Source: Saccharicrinis sp963677345 (GTDB lineage Bacteria > Bacteroidota > Bacteroidia > Bacteroidales > Marinilabiliaceae). From it: a stretch of DNA of 64,000 nt. Positions 37,674-46,933 of the stretch are shown piece by piece; the stretch's first letter is position 1, and each line of letters begins with the position of its first letter. The position numbers and the translations under genes were made by a program. Location of the stretch: NCBI GenBank assembly GCA_963677345.2, contig CAXXLC010000021.1, positions 124,001-188,000 on the forward strand, written 5' to 3'. A model generated the notes under the pieces. That model was not told where the DNA came from, made no database searches, and saw only the letters and a program-made list of their open reading frames with translations.

Positions 37674-38204
37674 ATGAGATCAGTATTTTTAGCATTTTTT
37701 GCATTAAGTTCACTTCTTTCTTATGGTCAAACAGAAGCTACTACAACAAATGGGAAACAGGTTATTTTATACAACGACGGTACCTGGGAGTACAAACAAG
37801 AAATTAAACAAATAGAAAACATCGGTTCAAATAATTTAGCTTTAGATAAAAGTATAGAGGGTAATTTAGAAGAGCTATATTTTGCAACAAGCGAAAGACT
37901 GGATCGTTTTTTTGGTCATCCGCAAAATAAGATAAGAGGAAAAGCTCAATGTTTCATAGACAAAGGGCAAGCTAAACTGGGATTTACGTGGGAAGTATAT
38001 TTAGGTGATGGTAATAGGTATTTTGGATACTTGAAAGAAGGAACTCCGCTTTCTTTAAAATTAAAACAGATCGATATTATTCCTTTGACTCTTGATGAAA
38101 ATATACAAACCGATGTAAGAGAAAAGTATAAGGTTACAATTTTTAAAGGTAACTTCCAATTTAACAAGAGACCAATTAGCTCTCTTAATTCAATACCCTG
38201 TTGA
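37674..38204 (+). CDS. Secreted hypothetical protein, likely frameshifted near its end
   Basis: A 176-residue protein with a signal peptide ending SYGQ (about 19) and a NGKQVILYNDGTWEYK motif (about 26-41), as in several small Bacteroidota secreted proteins of unknown function. The remaining part is mixed alpha/beta. The reading frame stops at 38202-38204, but in the +1 frame the sequence continues in good protein-like fashion (QLALLIQYPVESISVGWKKK...) to a TGA at 38275-38277, which suggests a frameshift near 38170-38185. The original protein would be about 201 residues. The function is unknown. A 16-bp hairpin follows at 38301. Confidence 0.7.
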   Translation: MRSVFLAFFALSSLLSYGQTEATTTNGKQVILYNDGTWEYKQEIKQIENIGSNNLALDKSIEGNLEELYFATSERLDRFFGHPQNKIRGKAQCFIDKGQAKLGFTWEVYLGDGNRYFGYLKEGTPLSLKLKQIDIIPLTLDENIQTDVREKYKVTIFKGNFQFNKRPISSLNSIPC

Positions 38205-38300
38205 ATCGATATCTGTTGGATGGAAGAAAAAAGCTGAAGAATACAAACTTGAGAAACCGGAATTCTTTAAGAAATGAGCTATCTCAATTATTGAAATAAA

Positions 38301-38343
38301 AATTAGCAGGCAACAAGACTTTTACTATTGTTGCCTGCTAATT
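38301..38343. terminator. Bidirectional terminator, long perfect hairpin
   Basis: AATTAGCAGGCAACAA (38301-38316) and its inverse TTGTTGCCTGCTAATT (38328-38343) form a 16-bp perfect stem with an 11-base loop. It lies between two convergent genes (the secreted protein and GH15) and would end both. Confidence 0.75.
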
Positions 38344-38352
38344 CTAAGATAT

Positions 38353-40162
38353 TTATCTGATTGCACTTTTAATTTTTTCTTCTTTCGAAACTTCTCCTTC
38401 CGAAATATTTATAGCTGTTTCAATTAAAGCCAAATGAGAATATGCCTGAGGGAAATTACCCTAATTGTCGCTTGGTTTCAAAATCTAAAACTTCACTAAA
38501 CAATCCCAAATGATTGCTATAAACCAATAATTTTTCAAAACGCTCAATAGCTGCTTCCTTTTCACCTATTTTATATAAAGCATTTACCAGCCAAAATGAA
38601 CAAATTGTAAAAGCACTTTTAGGCAAGCCAAAGTCATCATGATTTACATACCTAAACATCAACCCCTTATGTTCTAATTCCTTTTGAATGGCATAAACTG
38701 TTGATTTATACCTTTCATTATTGCCATCTATAAAGCCATAACTCTCCATTAACAATACAGAAGCATCCATATCTTCGCTACCATATGCCTGGGTATATGA
38801 CTGTTTTGCCTCAGACCATGCATTTTTTTCAATATCTGCTTTAATCTTATCTTCAAGTTTTTTCCACTTCACCATATAGCTCTCCTGCTCAAGCAGCGCT
38901 GCAATTTTTTGAGCCCTGTCAATGGCAACCCAACACAACACCTTACTAAAAGTAAAATGCTTACTCTCTCCTCTTATCTCCCAAATCCCTTTGTCAGGCT
39001 TCATCCAGTTTCGCTCTACCATTTTAACAACACATTTCTCACCACTGTCCACAAGTCCTCACTAAAATCAAGTGTAGCAGAATAAAGACTAAAAATGTTG
39101 ATATATAGCATCCATTAAAATACCATATATATCATTTTGTTTTTGTTTATATGCTGCATTTCCTATTCTCACCGGTTTTGAGCCTGCATATCCCGACAGG
39201 TGAGGAAGTTCATATTCAGACAATTTCTTTTCCCCGCTGATTCCATACATTATCTGCATTTTTTCATCCTTTTCAGGAAGAATATTTACAATGAAATTCA
39301 GGTAATTTTTAGCAACGGTTTTATGCCCTAAATGGTTTAAAATTTTCACCACCATTGAACCATCACGAATCCAACAATAACGATAATCCCAATTTCGCAC
39401 TTCTCCAATAGTTTCAGGTAAAGAAGTGGTAAGTGCAGCAAGCACTGCCCCTGTTTTCTGGTAACTTAGCAATTTTAAAGTAAGAGCACTTCTGTTGATT
39501 TCCTCATTATATTTGCTAAAAGTAGTCGTTCTCTCAGACCAATTTAACCAGTATACCTTAGTGCGCTCCATTTGAAGCTTAACGCGGTGAATATCCTGTC
39601 TTAAAAGCTTTTGATTATAACTAACCAACACAAATTTACTTGCCGTAAGAGTTAATTCTTTCTCTTGTATGATATCCTTATAATCAAAATCAGAATACAG
39701 GTAAAGAGAATCATAAGCTCCCTTTTTAGTTACTGCTTTAATAAACTTGCTATGTACAGAAACTTCAGTAGAATGAAGACCATATTCTAACTTAGGATTA
39801 TACTTTAACTTAAAAACCGGAGCACCACTAATTCTGTTAAAAATACGAATCACATCAGGTGGCGCATATGCCCCTGCATTACCTGTTTTATATCGCGGCA
39901 TAAAGTCAATGACCTCAAAAACGCCGTCTTCACAGACAAAACGAGTACATAAAAGATTAGTTCTTTCGATATACTCCTGACCTATTGATAATAAATTTTT
40001 TGGTTCAACACTTAAAGAACCGCCCTTATTTTCATCCAAAAGTTTTGCAAAAACTGATGGTGCATCAAATTTTGGTAAACATAACCAATCGATACTTCCT
40101 TTTTCAGAAACTAATGCTGCCGATTTACAATTCCCGATAATCCCGTAATTCAGATTTCCCAT
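38353..40162 (-). pseudogene. GH15 (trehalase/glucoamylase-like) gene broken by frameshifts
   Basis: Read through shifts, this locus encodes about 600 residues, the usual length of bacterial GH15 trehalase/glucoamylase-like proteins. The N-terminal frame (40162-39089) starts NYGIIGNCKSAALVSEKGSIDWLCLP and includes NWDYRYCWIRDGSM. It stops within an A5 run at 39091-39095 (IYQHF then stop). The middle frame gives LYSATLDFSEDLWTVVRN up to about 39034. The next frame covers RNWMKPDKGIWEIRGE to ETKRQLG, then stops at 38456. The last frame gives GNFPQAYSHLALIE and ends at 38353. So at least three frame changes are needed: two near 39030-39095 and one at a CCC run (38459-38461). It lies back to back with the trehalose synthesis gene, so trehalose turnover is a fair guess. 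It may instead be sequencing error. Confidence 0.8.
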
Positions 40163-40255
40163 ATATTACCTATATTAAAAATTATTGGTTAGTTTTGTAA
40201 TACCTCCAAAAAAAGGAGTAATATTTCTAAAATTCAAATAAAAAACGCTATATCT

Positions 40256-42457
40256 ATGCAAAAAATTCACATTGTTTCAAACAGACTCCCCTTCAGTATA
40301 AAAGAAGAAGGAGAAGAAATTTCTCTCGAAGCCAGTGTTGGAGGCTTAGCTACAGGTATAAAATCCATTTATAAAGACTATGGTGGAACCTGGATAGGAT
40401 GGCCCGGAATAGATAGCGATACTATTTCTGAAGACAAACAAAAAAAGATTGATATTTTATTTAACAATGAAAATTGTTCGTCTGTTCATTTAAACACTGA
40501 AGAGATACATTTGTTTTACGAAGGTTTTAGTAACCGTACTATCTGGCCATTATTTCATTATTTCACCCAATTTGCAGAGTTTCACCAAACTGATTGGGAG
40601 ACTTATAAAAATGTAAACCAGAAATTTGCAGATGCAGCATTGGAGAAAATTGAAGATGGAGATGCTGTTTGGGTTCATGATTATCAGTTATTATTGGTGC
40701 CTGAAATGATTAAATCTAAGAAACCCAATGTTACTGTTGGTTTCTTTTTACACATCCCGTTCCCTTCATTCGAAGTTTTCAGGATGCTTCCATGGCGAAA
40801 GGATATTATTCAAGGAATGCTTGGTGCCGACCTGATCGGATTTCATACCTACGATTACGAGCGACATTTCTTTAGTTGCATCAGACGATTATTTGGGTAT
40901 GAAATTTCTTTTAATCAAATTCATATTGATGAAAGAATCATTATTGCCGACTCATTTCCAATGGGTATTGATTATGAAAAATTCACTTCTAATGCACATA
41001 ACGTCAGCTTAAAAGCCGTGAGTGAAAAATCTGAATTACATAAAGAGCTTGATAAATATTTTTTAGCCTCTCCTGAACGCAAATTAATATTATCCATTGA
41101 TCGCCTTGACTACACAAAAGGAATCCCCAATCGATTAAGAGCCTTTGCCCGCTTTTTAGAAAAATACCCTGAATTTCGCCAAAAGGTAACACTAATAATG
41201 CTGGCAGTGCCCTCAAGAGGACAAGTAGATCATTACCAGTTACTGAAGAAAGAAGTTGACGAACTGGTTGGAAACATCAATGGTACCTATGGTAGCATTA
41301 ACTATACACCTATTTGGTATTTCTATCGCTCGTTACCTTTCAATAATTTAATAGAATTATACAGTTCTTGCGATGTCGCATTAATTACTCCTGTTCGAGA
41401 TGGTATGAACCTGGTTGCTAAAGAATACGTCGCATCAAGAATCAATAACACAGGAGTACTTATCCTAAGCGAGATGGCTGGTGTTGCCAAAGAAATGGGT
41501 GAAGCTTTAATCATCAACCCTGTTGATGATGAAGATATGGCAGATAGCATTCACCAGGCACTAACAATGACGGTTGAGGAACAAAAAAACAGAATGGCAT
41601 ACATGAAAGAACGGATTCAACGTTATGATGTATTTAAATGGGCCAACGAGTTTATTAAGTCACTGGAAAAAGCCGAGAGTGTACAAAATGACTTTTTAGC
41701 AAAAAGAATCACTAAAGTACTTGCTCCTAAGCTTATTAAAAAATATACGAACTCAAAGAAAAGAGCCATTTTCCTTGACTACGATGGTACACTGGCTCAC
41801 TTCAAGAAAAACCCGCAAGATGCAAAACCAGATGAAGAATTACACTCTATTATAGAAAATCTAACATCTAATAAGTTAAACACTGTTACTATTATTAGTG
41901 GCAGAGACAGGTACACTCTTGAAAAATGGTTTGCAAATCATAAAGTAAATTTAATTTGTGAACATGGAGTCTGGTTAAAAATGGTTGATGGAGACTGGAA
42001 AATGCTATCAGCTGTAAACAATAACTGGATGCCCAATGTTCGTCCTATCATGGAACATTTTGTGGATCGAACCCCCGGTAGTTTTATTGAAGAAAAGAAC
42101 TACTCGCTGGTTTGGCATTTCCGTAAAGCAGAACCCGAACAAGGAGAACTAAGGGCAAATGAAATTAAAGATGCTTTAAACACACACCTATCCAATCACA
42201 ACCTTGAAATTATGGAAGGAAATAAAGTGATTGAAGTAAAAAGTGGTGGAATTAATAAAGGCGTTGCTGCACTAAAGTTTCTTAACAACAAAAACTTTGA
42301 TTTTATTATGGCTATTGGTGATGACTGGACAGATGAATTTATGTTTCGTGAATTACCCGAAGACGCTGTAACAATTAAAGTTGGAATGAAACATACCAAA
42401 GCAGCATATAAAGTTGAATCAGTTGATGCTGTCAGAAACCTCCTTAAACAAATGTAA
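40256..42457 (+). CDS. Bifunctional trehalose-6-phosphate synthase/phosphatase (OtsA-OtsB fusion)
   Basis: A 733-residue cytoplasmic fusion. Residues 1-470 are a GT20 trehalose-6-phosphate synthase: VSNRLPFSI, GGLATGIKSIY, TWIGWPG (UDP-glucose side), WVHDYQLLLVPEM, DRLDYTKGIPNRLRAF, and GMNLVAKEYV (acid in the active site). From about 500 it is a HAD-type phosphatase: AIFLDYDGTLAHF (nucleophile Asp about 508) and GDDWTDEFMF near the C-terminus. Such two-step fusions make trehalose from UDP-glucose and glucose-6-phosphate, usually for osmotic or desiccation stress. It is divergent from the broken GH15, 93 bases away, and a hairpin terminator follows. Confidence 0.93.
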   Translation: MQKIHIVSNRLPFSIKEEGEEISLEASVGGLATGIKSIYKDYGGTWIGWPGIDSDTISEDKQKKIDILFNNENCSSVHLNTEEIHLFYEGFSNRTIWPLFHYFTQFAEFHQTDWETYKNVNQKFADAALEKIEDGDAVWVHDYQLLLVPEMIKSKKPNVTVGFFLHIPFPSFEVFRMLPWRKDIIQGMLGADLIGFHTYDYERHFFSCIRRLFGYEISFNQIHIDERIIIADSFPMGIDYEKFTSNAHNVSLKAVSEKSELHKELDKYFLASPERKLILSIDRLDYTKGIPNRLRAFARFLEKYPEFRQKVTLIMLAVPSRGQVDHYQLLKKEVDELVGNINGTYGSINYTPIWYFYRSLPFNNLIELYSSCDVALITPVRDGMNLVAKEYVASRINNTGVLILSEMAGVAKEMGEALIINPVDDEDMADSIHQALTMTVEEQKNRMAYMKERIQRYDVFKWANEFIKSLEKAESVQNDFLAKRITKVLAPKLIKKYTNSKKRAIFLDYDGTLAHFKKNPQDAKPDEELHSIIENLTSNKLNTVTIISGRDRYTLEKWFANHKVNLICEHGVWLKMVDGDWKMLSAVNNNWMPNVRPIMEHFVDRTPGSFIEEKNYSLVWHFRKAEPEQGELRANEIKDALNTHLSNHNLEIMEGNKVIEVKSGGINKGVAALKFLNNKNFDFIMAIGDDWTDEFMFRELPEDAVTIKVGMKHTKAAYKVESVDAVRNLLKQM

Positions 42458-42517
42458 AATAATCAATTAACAAAACTTTTAAACACAAATTAACTCTCCT
42501 TAAACGTACTCATGGAG

Positions 42518-42553
42518 GCTGTTCAATCTACTATTTTGAACAGCTTCTTTTTT
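42518..42553 (+). terminator. Terminator after the trehalose synthesis gene
   Basis: GCTGTTCAA (42518-42526) pairs with TTGAACAGC (42536-42544), and the stem is followed by TTCTTTTTTT. The stretch up to the RND operon (42554-42800) has no gene. Confidence 0.8.
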
Positions 42554-42740
42554 TACCATCCAACAGGGTCACTCTTTAAACAAGCAGGTTATATTAGCTA
42601 AATACCATTATAAATCATAAATTCGCACCTTTTACCCATTGCTTCAAATGTTCATATTGCTAATATATCAATATATAAACTTCATTCATGCATTTATACA
42701 CTTCATTATATTACTATACAGCATATAACTATTTACCAAG

Positions 42741-42748
42741 TATTTTTG
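42741..42748 (+). promoter_or_regulatory. Possible -7 box of the RND efflux operon
   Basis: TATTTTTG matches the Bacteroidota -7 consensus and lies 53 bases before the ATG. No clear TTG box is seen at the expected distance upstream, so it is a tentative call. Confidence 0.4.
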
Positions 42749-42800
42749 CTAAAGAATAAGATTCAAAATTGAAGAAAAGAATAAATTAATTAGAATAAAA

Positions 42801-43871
42801 ATGAAAAGATTAAGCTTTTTTATCGCGTATTTAATTCCGACAACAGTATTTCTATACTCGTGCGGAAGTAATACACCTATAAACAAAGAAACAGCACGGT
42901 ACGTAAAAACAACCGAGGTTCGTCCTTCTCACGACAGCAATAAATTAATCTATAACGGTGTAGTTAAGGAACGTCGTGAAGTCACTTTATCATTTAAAGT
43001 GAGTGGTCCTGTTCAAGAACTACTTGTAGATGAAGGAGATTACGTACAAAAAGGACAAATATTAGCCAGCATTGATAAACGAGACTACAAAGTTCAGATA
43101 CAAGCTACCGAGGCACAGTTTACCCAGGCCAAATCAGAATACAAACGTTATCAGGAACTTTACGAACGTAAAAAACTACCTGAAAATACTTTAGACCAAT
43201 TAAAGGCAGGTTATTTAATGGCTAAAAGTCAATACGATGCTGCAATGAATGCACTGACAGACACCGATTTAAAAGCACCGTTTTCAGGTTATATCAATAA
43301 AAAAATGATTGAAAACTTTCAAACAGTATCAGCAGGACAACCTATCATTGAACTTCTTGATTTTAGTGACTTAGAAGTTGTTGTCAGCATACCGGAAGGA
43401 CAAATAAATGAAATCAACGATTTCACTAAAATAACATGCAGCATAAAAAATGCAGACCAAACAGAAATACCAGCAAAGCTTAAATCTCTAGGTAAAAAAA
43501 CTGGTGATGATCATATGTTCGAAGCTAAATTTTTATTAGAAAAAGACAATCTTGATAAAGTTAAACCAGGTATGGTAGCCAAAGTATATGTACAGAAAGC
43601 CCCAAACAACAATGACAGTTTTTTAGTACCGGTTGAATCAGTTTTTTCTCAGGCTGGTAAAAAATACATCTGGATTATTGATGCAAATATGTGCGTTCAA
43701 AAACATGAGGTTTCTGTAATAAAAATTCACGGAAATGGATTAATGGAAATAAACGACCATGTAAAAATTGGAGAAAAAGTAGTGACTGCCGGTGTACACT
43801 CTTTAGTCGAAGGACAAAAAGTTAAATTATTACCACAACAAACAGAAACAAACATCGGAGGTTTATTATGA
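42801..43871 (+). CDS. RND efflux membrane fusion protein (HlyD/AcrA-like) lipoprotein
   Basis: A 356-residue periplasmic adaptor. It has a lipoprotein signal (LYSC, Cys at 21). Residues about 45-100 begin the barrel-sandwich (biotinyl-like) domain (ERREVTLSFKVSGPVQELLVDEGDYVQKGQ), residues 100-150 are the alpha-helical hairpin, and 155-270 hold the returning half plus a beta-barrel. It links the inner-membrane pump to the TolC-like channel. Its stop overlaps the start of the pump gene by 4 bases (ATGA), so the two are coupled. Substrates are unknown. Confidence 0.94.
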   Translation: MKRLSFFIAYLIPTTVFLYSCGSNTPINKETARYVKTTEVRPSHDSNKLIYNGVVKERREVTLSFKVSGPVQELLVDEGDYVQKGQILASIDKRDYKVQIQATEAQFTQAKSEYKRYQELYERKKLPENTLDQLKAGYLMAKSQYDAAMNALTDTDLKAPFSGYINKKMIENFQTVSAGQPIIELLDFSDLEVVVSIPEGQINEINDFTKITCSIKNADQTEIPAKLKSLGKKTGDDHMFEAKFLLEKDNLDKVKPGMVAKVYVQKAPNNNDSFLVPVESVFSQAGKKYIWIIDANMCVQKHEVSVIKIHGNGLMEINDHVKIGEKVVTAGVHSLVEGQKVKLLPQQTETNIGGLL

Positions 43872-46800
43872 ACAAAGGATTTTTAGAAAAAATACTGAAC
43901 CAAAAGGCTTTTATTTCTGCTCTGTTGTTTGCAGTATTTTTTGGAGGTATGCTGGCCTATGACAGCCTAGGTAAATTAGAAGATGCCGAAATTGCTATTA
44001 AATCTGCAGTAATTATGACCCCATACCAGGGGGCTTCTGCTTCCGAAGTAGAATTAGAGGTTACTGATGTATTGGAAAAAGCAATTCAAAAACTCGAAAA
44101 TATTGATTTTATCGAATCCCGATCGGTAGATGGAATGTCGGAAATCACAGTCAACTTTGACGACTACGTTAACTCTCCACAAATGCCCCAAATATACGAT
44201 CATTTGCGCAGAAAAATACATGATGCAAAAGGCGATTTACCCTCAGAAGCCAGTGAACCAATTGTGTTAGACGATTATGGTGATGTATATGGTATATTCC
44301 TTTCTGTAAGTGCCGACGGATACTCCTATAACGAATTAAACGACTATGTAGAGTACATCAAGCGCGAACTGCTCATGGTTGATAACATTAAAAGAATTGA
44401 AATATTTGGACAGCAAACCGAAACCGTTGACATTAAATTTTCTACAGAAAAGTTTGCACAATTAGGTATTAACCCAATGTTAATTGTGCAATCAATCAAC
44501 GATCAATCTACTATTGTTAATCCAGGCAATGTTGTTGTTGGTTCAGAACGTATCCGCTTAAGTTTAGGAGCGAAATTTAAAAGTATTGACGATATTAAAA
44601 ATCTTTTGATCCAGGTTCCGGGAGGAGGCTCTTTTGTTTTAAGTGAAATCGCAACTGTTGAGCGAAGCTTTTACACGCCCAAACGAGGAGACTTTAAATA
44701 CAACGGGAAAAAGGCAATGTCATTGGCTATTTCAATGGAAAGCAAAGTAAACGTTATTAAAGTCGGAGAAATTTTTGATCAAAAAATTTCTGAAATCGAA
44801 AACAACCTCCCTGTAGGTATCGAGATTAATAAAATATTTTACCAACCCGAAAGAGTTCAACTTTCAATAAGGGGCTTTATGGTTAACCTGATTGAATCAG
44901 TATTAATTGTAATTGTGGTTTTGCTTTTCGCAATGGGTTTACGTTCCGGTTTACTTATTGCCAGCGGTTTGGTTTTTACAATCTTGGGAACTTTTATTGT
45001 AATGCTGGGATTTGGATTAGAACTTCAGCGTGTATCCCTTGCTGCTATTATTGTTGCTATGGGTATGTTGGTTGACAACTCCATAGTTGTTGCTGATGGT
45101 ATCCTTATAGACCTTAAGAAAGGAATAGATCGAAAAAAAGCATTTGTCAATACAGCACAAAAAACGGCAATACCTCTTTTAGGTGCAACTGTTATTGCTA
45201 TCCTGGCATTTATGCCCCTGGGTTTTTCTGTTGGAAGTACGGGAGAATACCTAAGTTCCTTATTTTATGTATTAGCAATTTCTCTTTTCCTGAGTTGGGT
45301 TTTTGCAATGATTCAAACACCGTATATGGCAACCTGGTTTTATAAAAAAGAAACCGCAAAAAACAGTAACGGTGATAATGAACTATACAACAATGGCCTG
45401 TACAAATGGTTTAAAAACATTCTTGGTAAAATGCTTTGGCACAAATCGTTATTTATTGGTATTACTGTAGTATTACTAGTAATTTCCTTGTGGTCGTTCA
45501 AATTTATTCGACAGGAATTTATGTCAACACTAGACTACCCTCAATATGTAATTGAGTATTGGTTACCTCAGGGAAGCAATATTTACCAGGTTGAAAAAGA
45601 CCTTGATGAGGTTTATAAAGATGTGAAGAACTGGGAAGGTGTAGACAATGTAACCATATCCATAGGACAAACCCCAGCACGCTATACCTTGTTACGTCCC
45701 ATGACCAACCTTAACAGTAATTACGGAGAACTCATTGTTGACACAGAAAGTTTTGAAATAGCACAGAAAACATCTGCTGAAATTGTAGAATATTTACAAA
45801 AAAAATACCCTCAGGCTTTTATAAGAAGCAGAACATATAGTCCTATTTTTAGTGAATATATGATTGAAGCTAAATTTTCGGGTGCCGACCCTGCCATTTT
45901 ACGTGATTTAGCAGACCAGGCAAAAGAAATAATGCGAAACTGTCCAATGACTGAACTCACTACAGACAACTGGAAAAACCAATCAAAAGTAATCATTCCT
46001 GAATACTCTATTGATCAGGCAAGATTAACCGGAATAACCAGAAGCAACGTAGCCAATTCATTATCAATAGCTTCAAACGGAATGCCGGTAGGAGCTTTGT
46101 ATCAAGGACAAGATGTTCTTCCTGTTATCCTAAAAATGGAAGAACCTGTGGGGCAAAATATTGAAAACATTGAATCAGTTCCAGTATGGGGAAATACAAT
46201 GACCAGCACACCACTGGGTCAGGTTATTGATTCGGTTAACGTAAAATGGGAAAACGGAACAGTAAGAAGATATAACGGAGTAAGAGCCATCAAAGCACAA
46301 TGTAATCCAAAGAGTGAATATACAGCTCCTGAAGTTTGGAATACTATCCACAAAAAAATAGAGGCTATCAAGTTGCCCCATGGGTATACTCTTGAATGGC
46401 TGGGAGACCATAAAGACAGTGCTGATTCTCAAAATAATTTATTTCGATTACTACCTTTAGCCTTAGGTATAATGGTTTTAATCGTTATTCTTTTATTCAA
46501 CAACTTTAAGCAGCCAATCATTGTAATGTCGGTGGTTCCCTTAGCCATAATGGGTATTGCTGTAGGATATCACATCATGCAAATTCCATTTGGTTTTGTT
46601 GGTATAATAGGTACTTTAGGGTTGATAGGTATGATGATTAAAAATGCTATTGTATTACTGGATGAAATTAATGATGAATTAAGAAGAGGAATTGAGCCTC
46701 TAAAAGCTATCATCAATTCTGCTATTTCAAGATTACGCCCTGTAATGATGGCATCACTAACTACAATATTAGGAATGATTCCTTTATTGTTTGATGTTAT

Positions 46801-46924
46801 GTTTAAAGGAATGGCAGTGGCCATAATGTTTGGTTTATTAATTGGATCAATAGTTACCCTTGTAGTAATTCCGGTAATGTATGCAATTCTTTACAAAGTG
46901 GATACTAAAGTTTTACATGATTAA
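43868..46924 (+). CDS. RND-family efflux pump, inner-membrane permease
   Basis: A 1018-residue AcrB-like transporter with 12 membrane helices and two large periplasmic loops, of the usual length. Helix 4 carries MGMLVDNSIVVADG, in which the first of the two proton-relay acids of AcrB is kept (VD) but the second is Asn, and helix 10 keeps the partner Lys in IGMMIKNAIVLLDE. A GFVGIIGTLGLIGM motif is also typical. It pumps out drugs, detergents, fatty acids or similar compounds using proton flow. The Asn suggests a subgroup unlike the classical HAE1 drug pumps; many Bacteroidota pumps share it. It sits between adaptor and outer-membrane channel in one operon. Confidence 0.94.
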   Translation: MNKGFLEKILNQKAFISALLFAVFFGGMLAYDSLGKLEDAEIAIKSAVIMTPYQGASASEVELEVTDVLEKAIQKLENIDFIESRSVDGMSEITVNFDDYVNSPQMPQIYDHLRRKIHDAKGDLPSEASEPIVLDDYGDVYGIFLSVSADGYSYNELNDYVEYIKRELLMVDNIKRIEIFGQQTETVDIKFSTEKFAQLGINPMLIVQSINDQSTIVNPGNVVVGSERIRLSLGAKFKSIDDIKNLLIQVPGGGSFVLSEIATVERSFYTPKRGDFKYNGKKAMSLAISMESKVNVIKVGEIFDQKISEIENNLPVGIEINKIFYQPERVQLSIRGFMVNLIESVLIVIVVLLFAMGLRSGLLIASGLVFTILGTFIVMLGFGLELQRVSLAAIIVAMGMLVDNSIVVADGILIDLKKGIDRKKAFVNTAQKTAIPLLGATVIAILAFMPLGFSVGSTGEYLSSLFYVLAISLFLSWVFAMIQTPYMATWFYKKETAKNSNGDNELYNNGLYKWFKNILGKMLWHKSLFIGITVVLLVISLWSFKFIRQEFMSTLDYPQYVIEYWLPQGSNIYQVEKDLDEVYKDVKNWEGVDNVTISIGQTPARYTLLRPMTNLNSNYGELIVDTESFEIAQKTSAEIVEYLQKKYPQAFIRSRTYSPIFSEYMIEAKFSGADPAILRDLADQAKEIMRNCPMTELTTDNWKNQSKVIIPEYSIDQARLTGITRSNVANSLSIASNGMPVGALYQGQDVLPVILKMEEPVGQNIENIESVPVWGNTMTSTPLGQVIDSVNVKWENGTVRRYNGVRAIKAQCNPKSEYTAPEVWNTIHKKIEAIKLPHGYTLEWLGDHKDSADSQNNLFRLLPLALGIMVLIVILLFNNFKQPIIVMSVVPLAIMGIAVGYHIMQIPFGFVGIIGTLGLIGMMIKNAIVLLDEINDELRRGIEPLKAIINSAISRLRPVMMASLTTILGMIPLLFDVMFKGMAVAIMFGLLIGSIVTLVVIPVMYAILYKVDTKVLHD

Positions 46925-46933
46925 CAACAAAAA

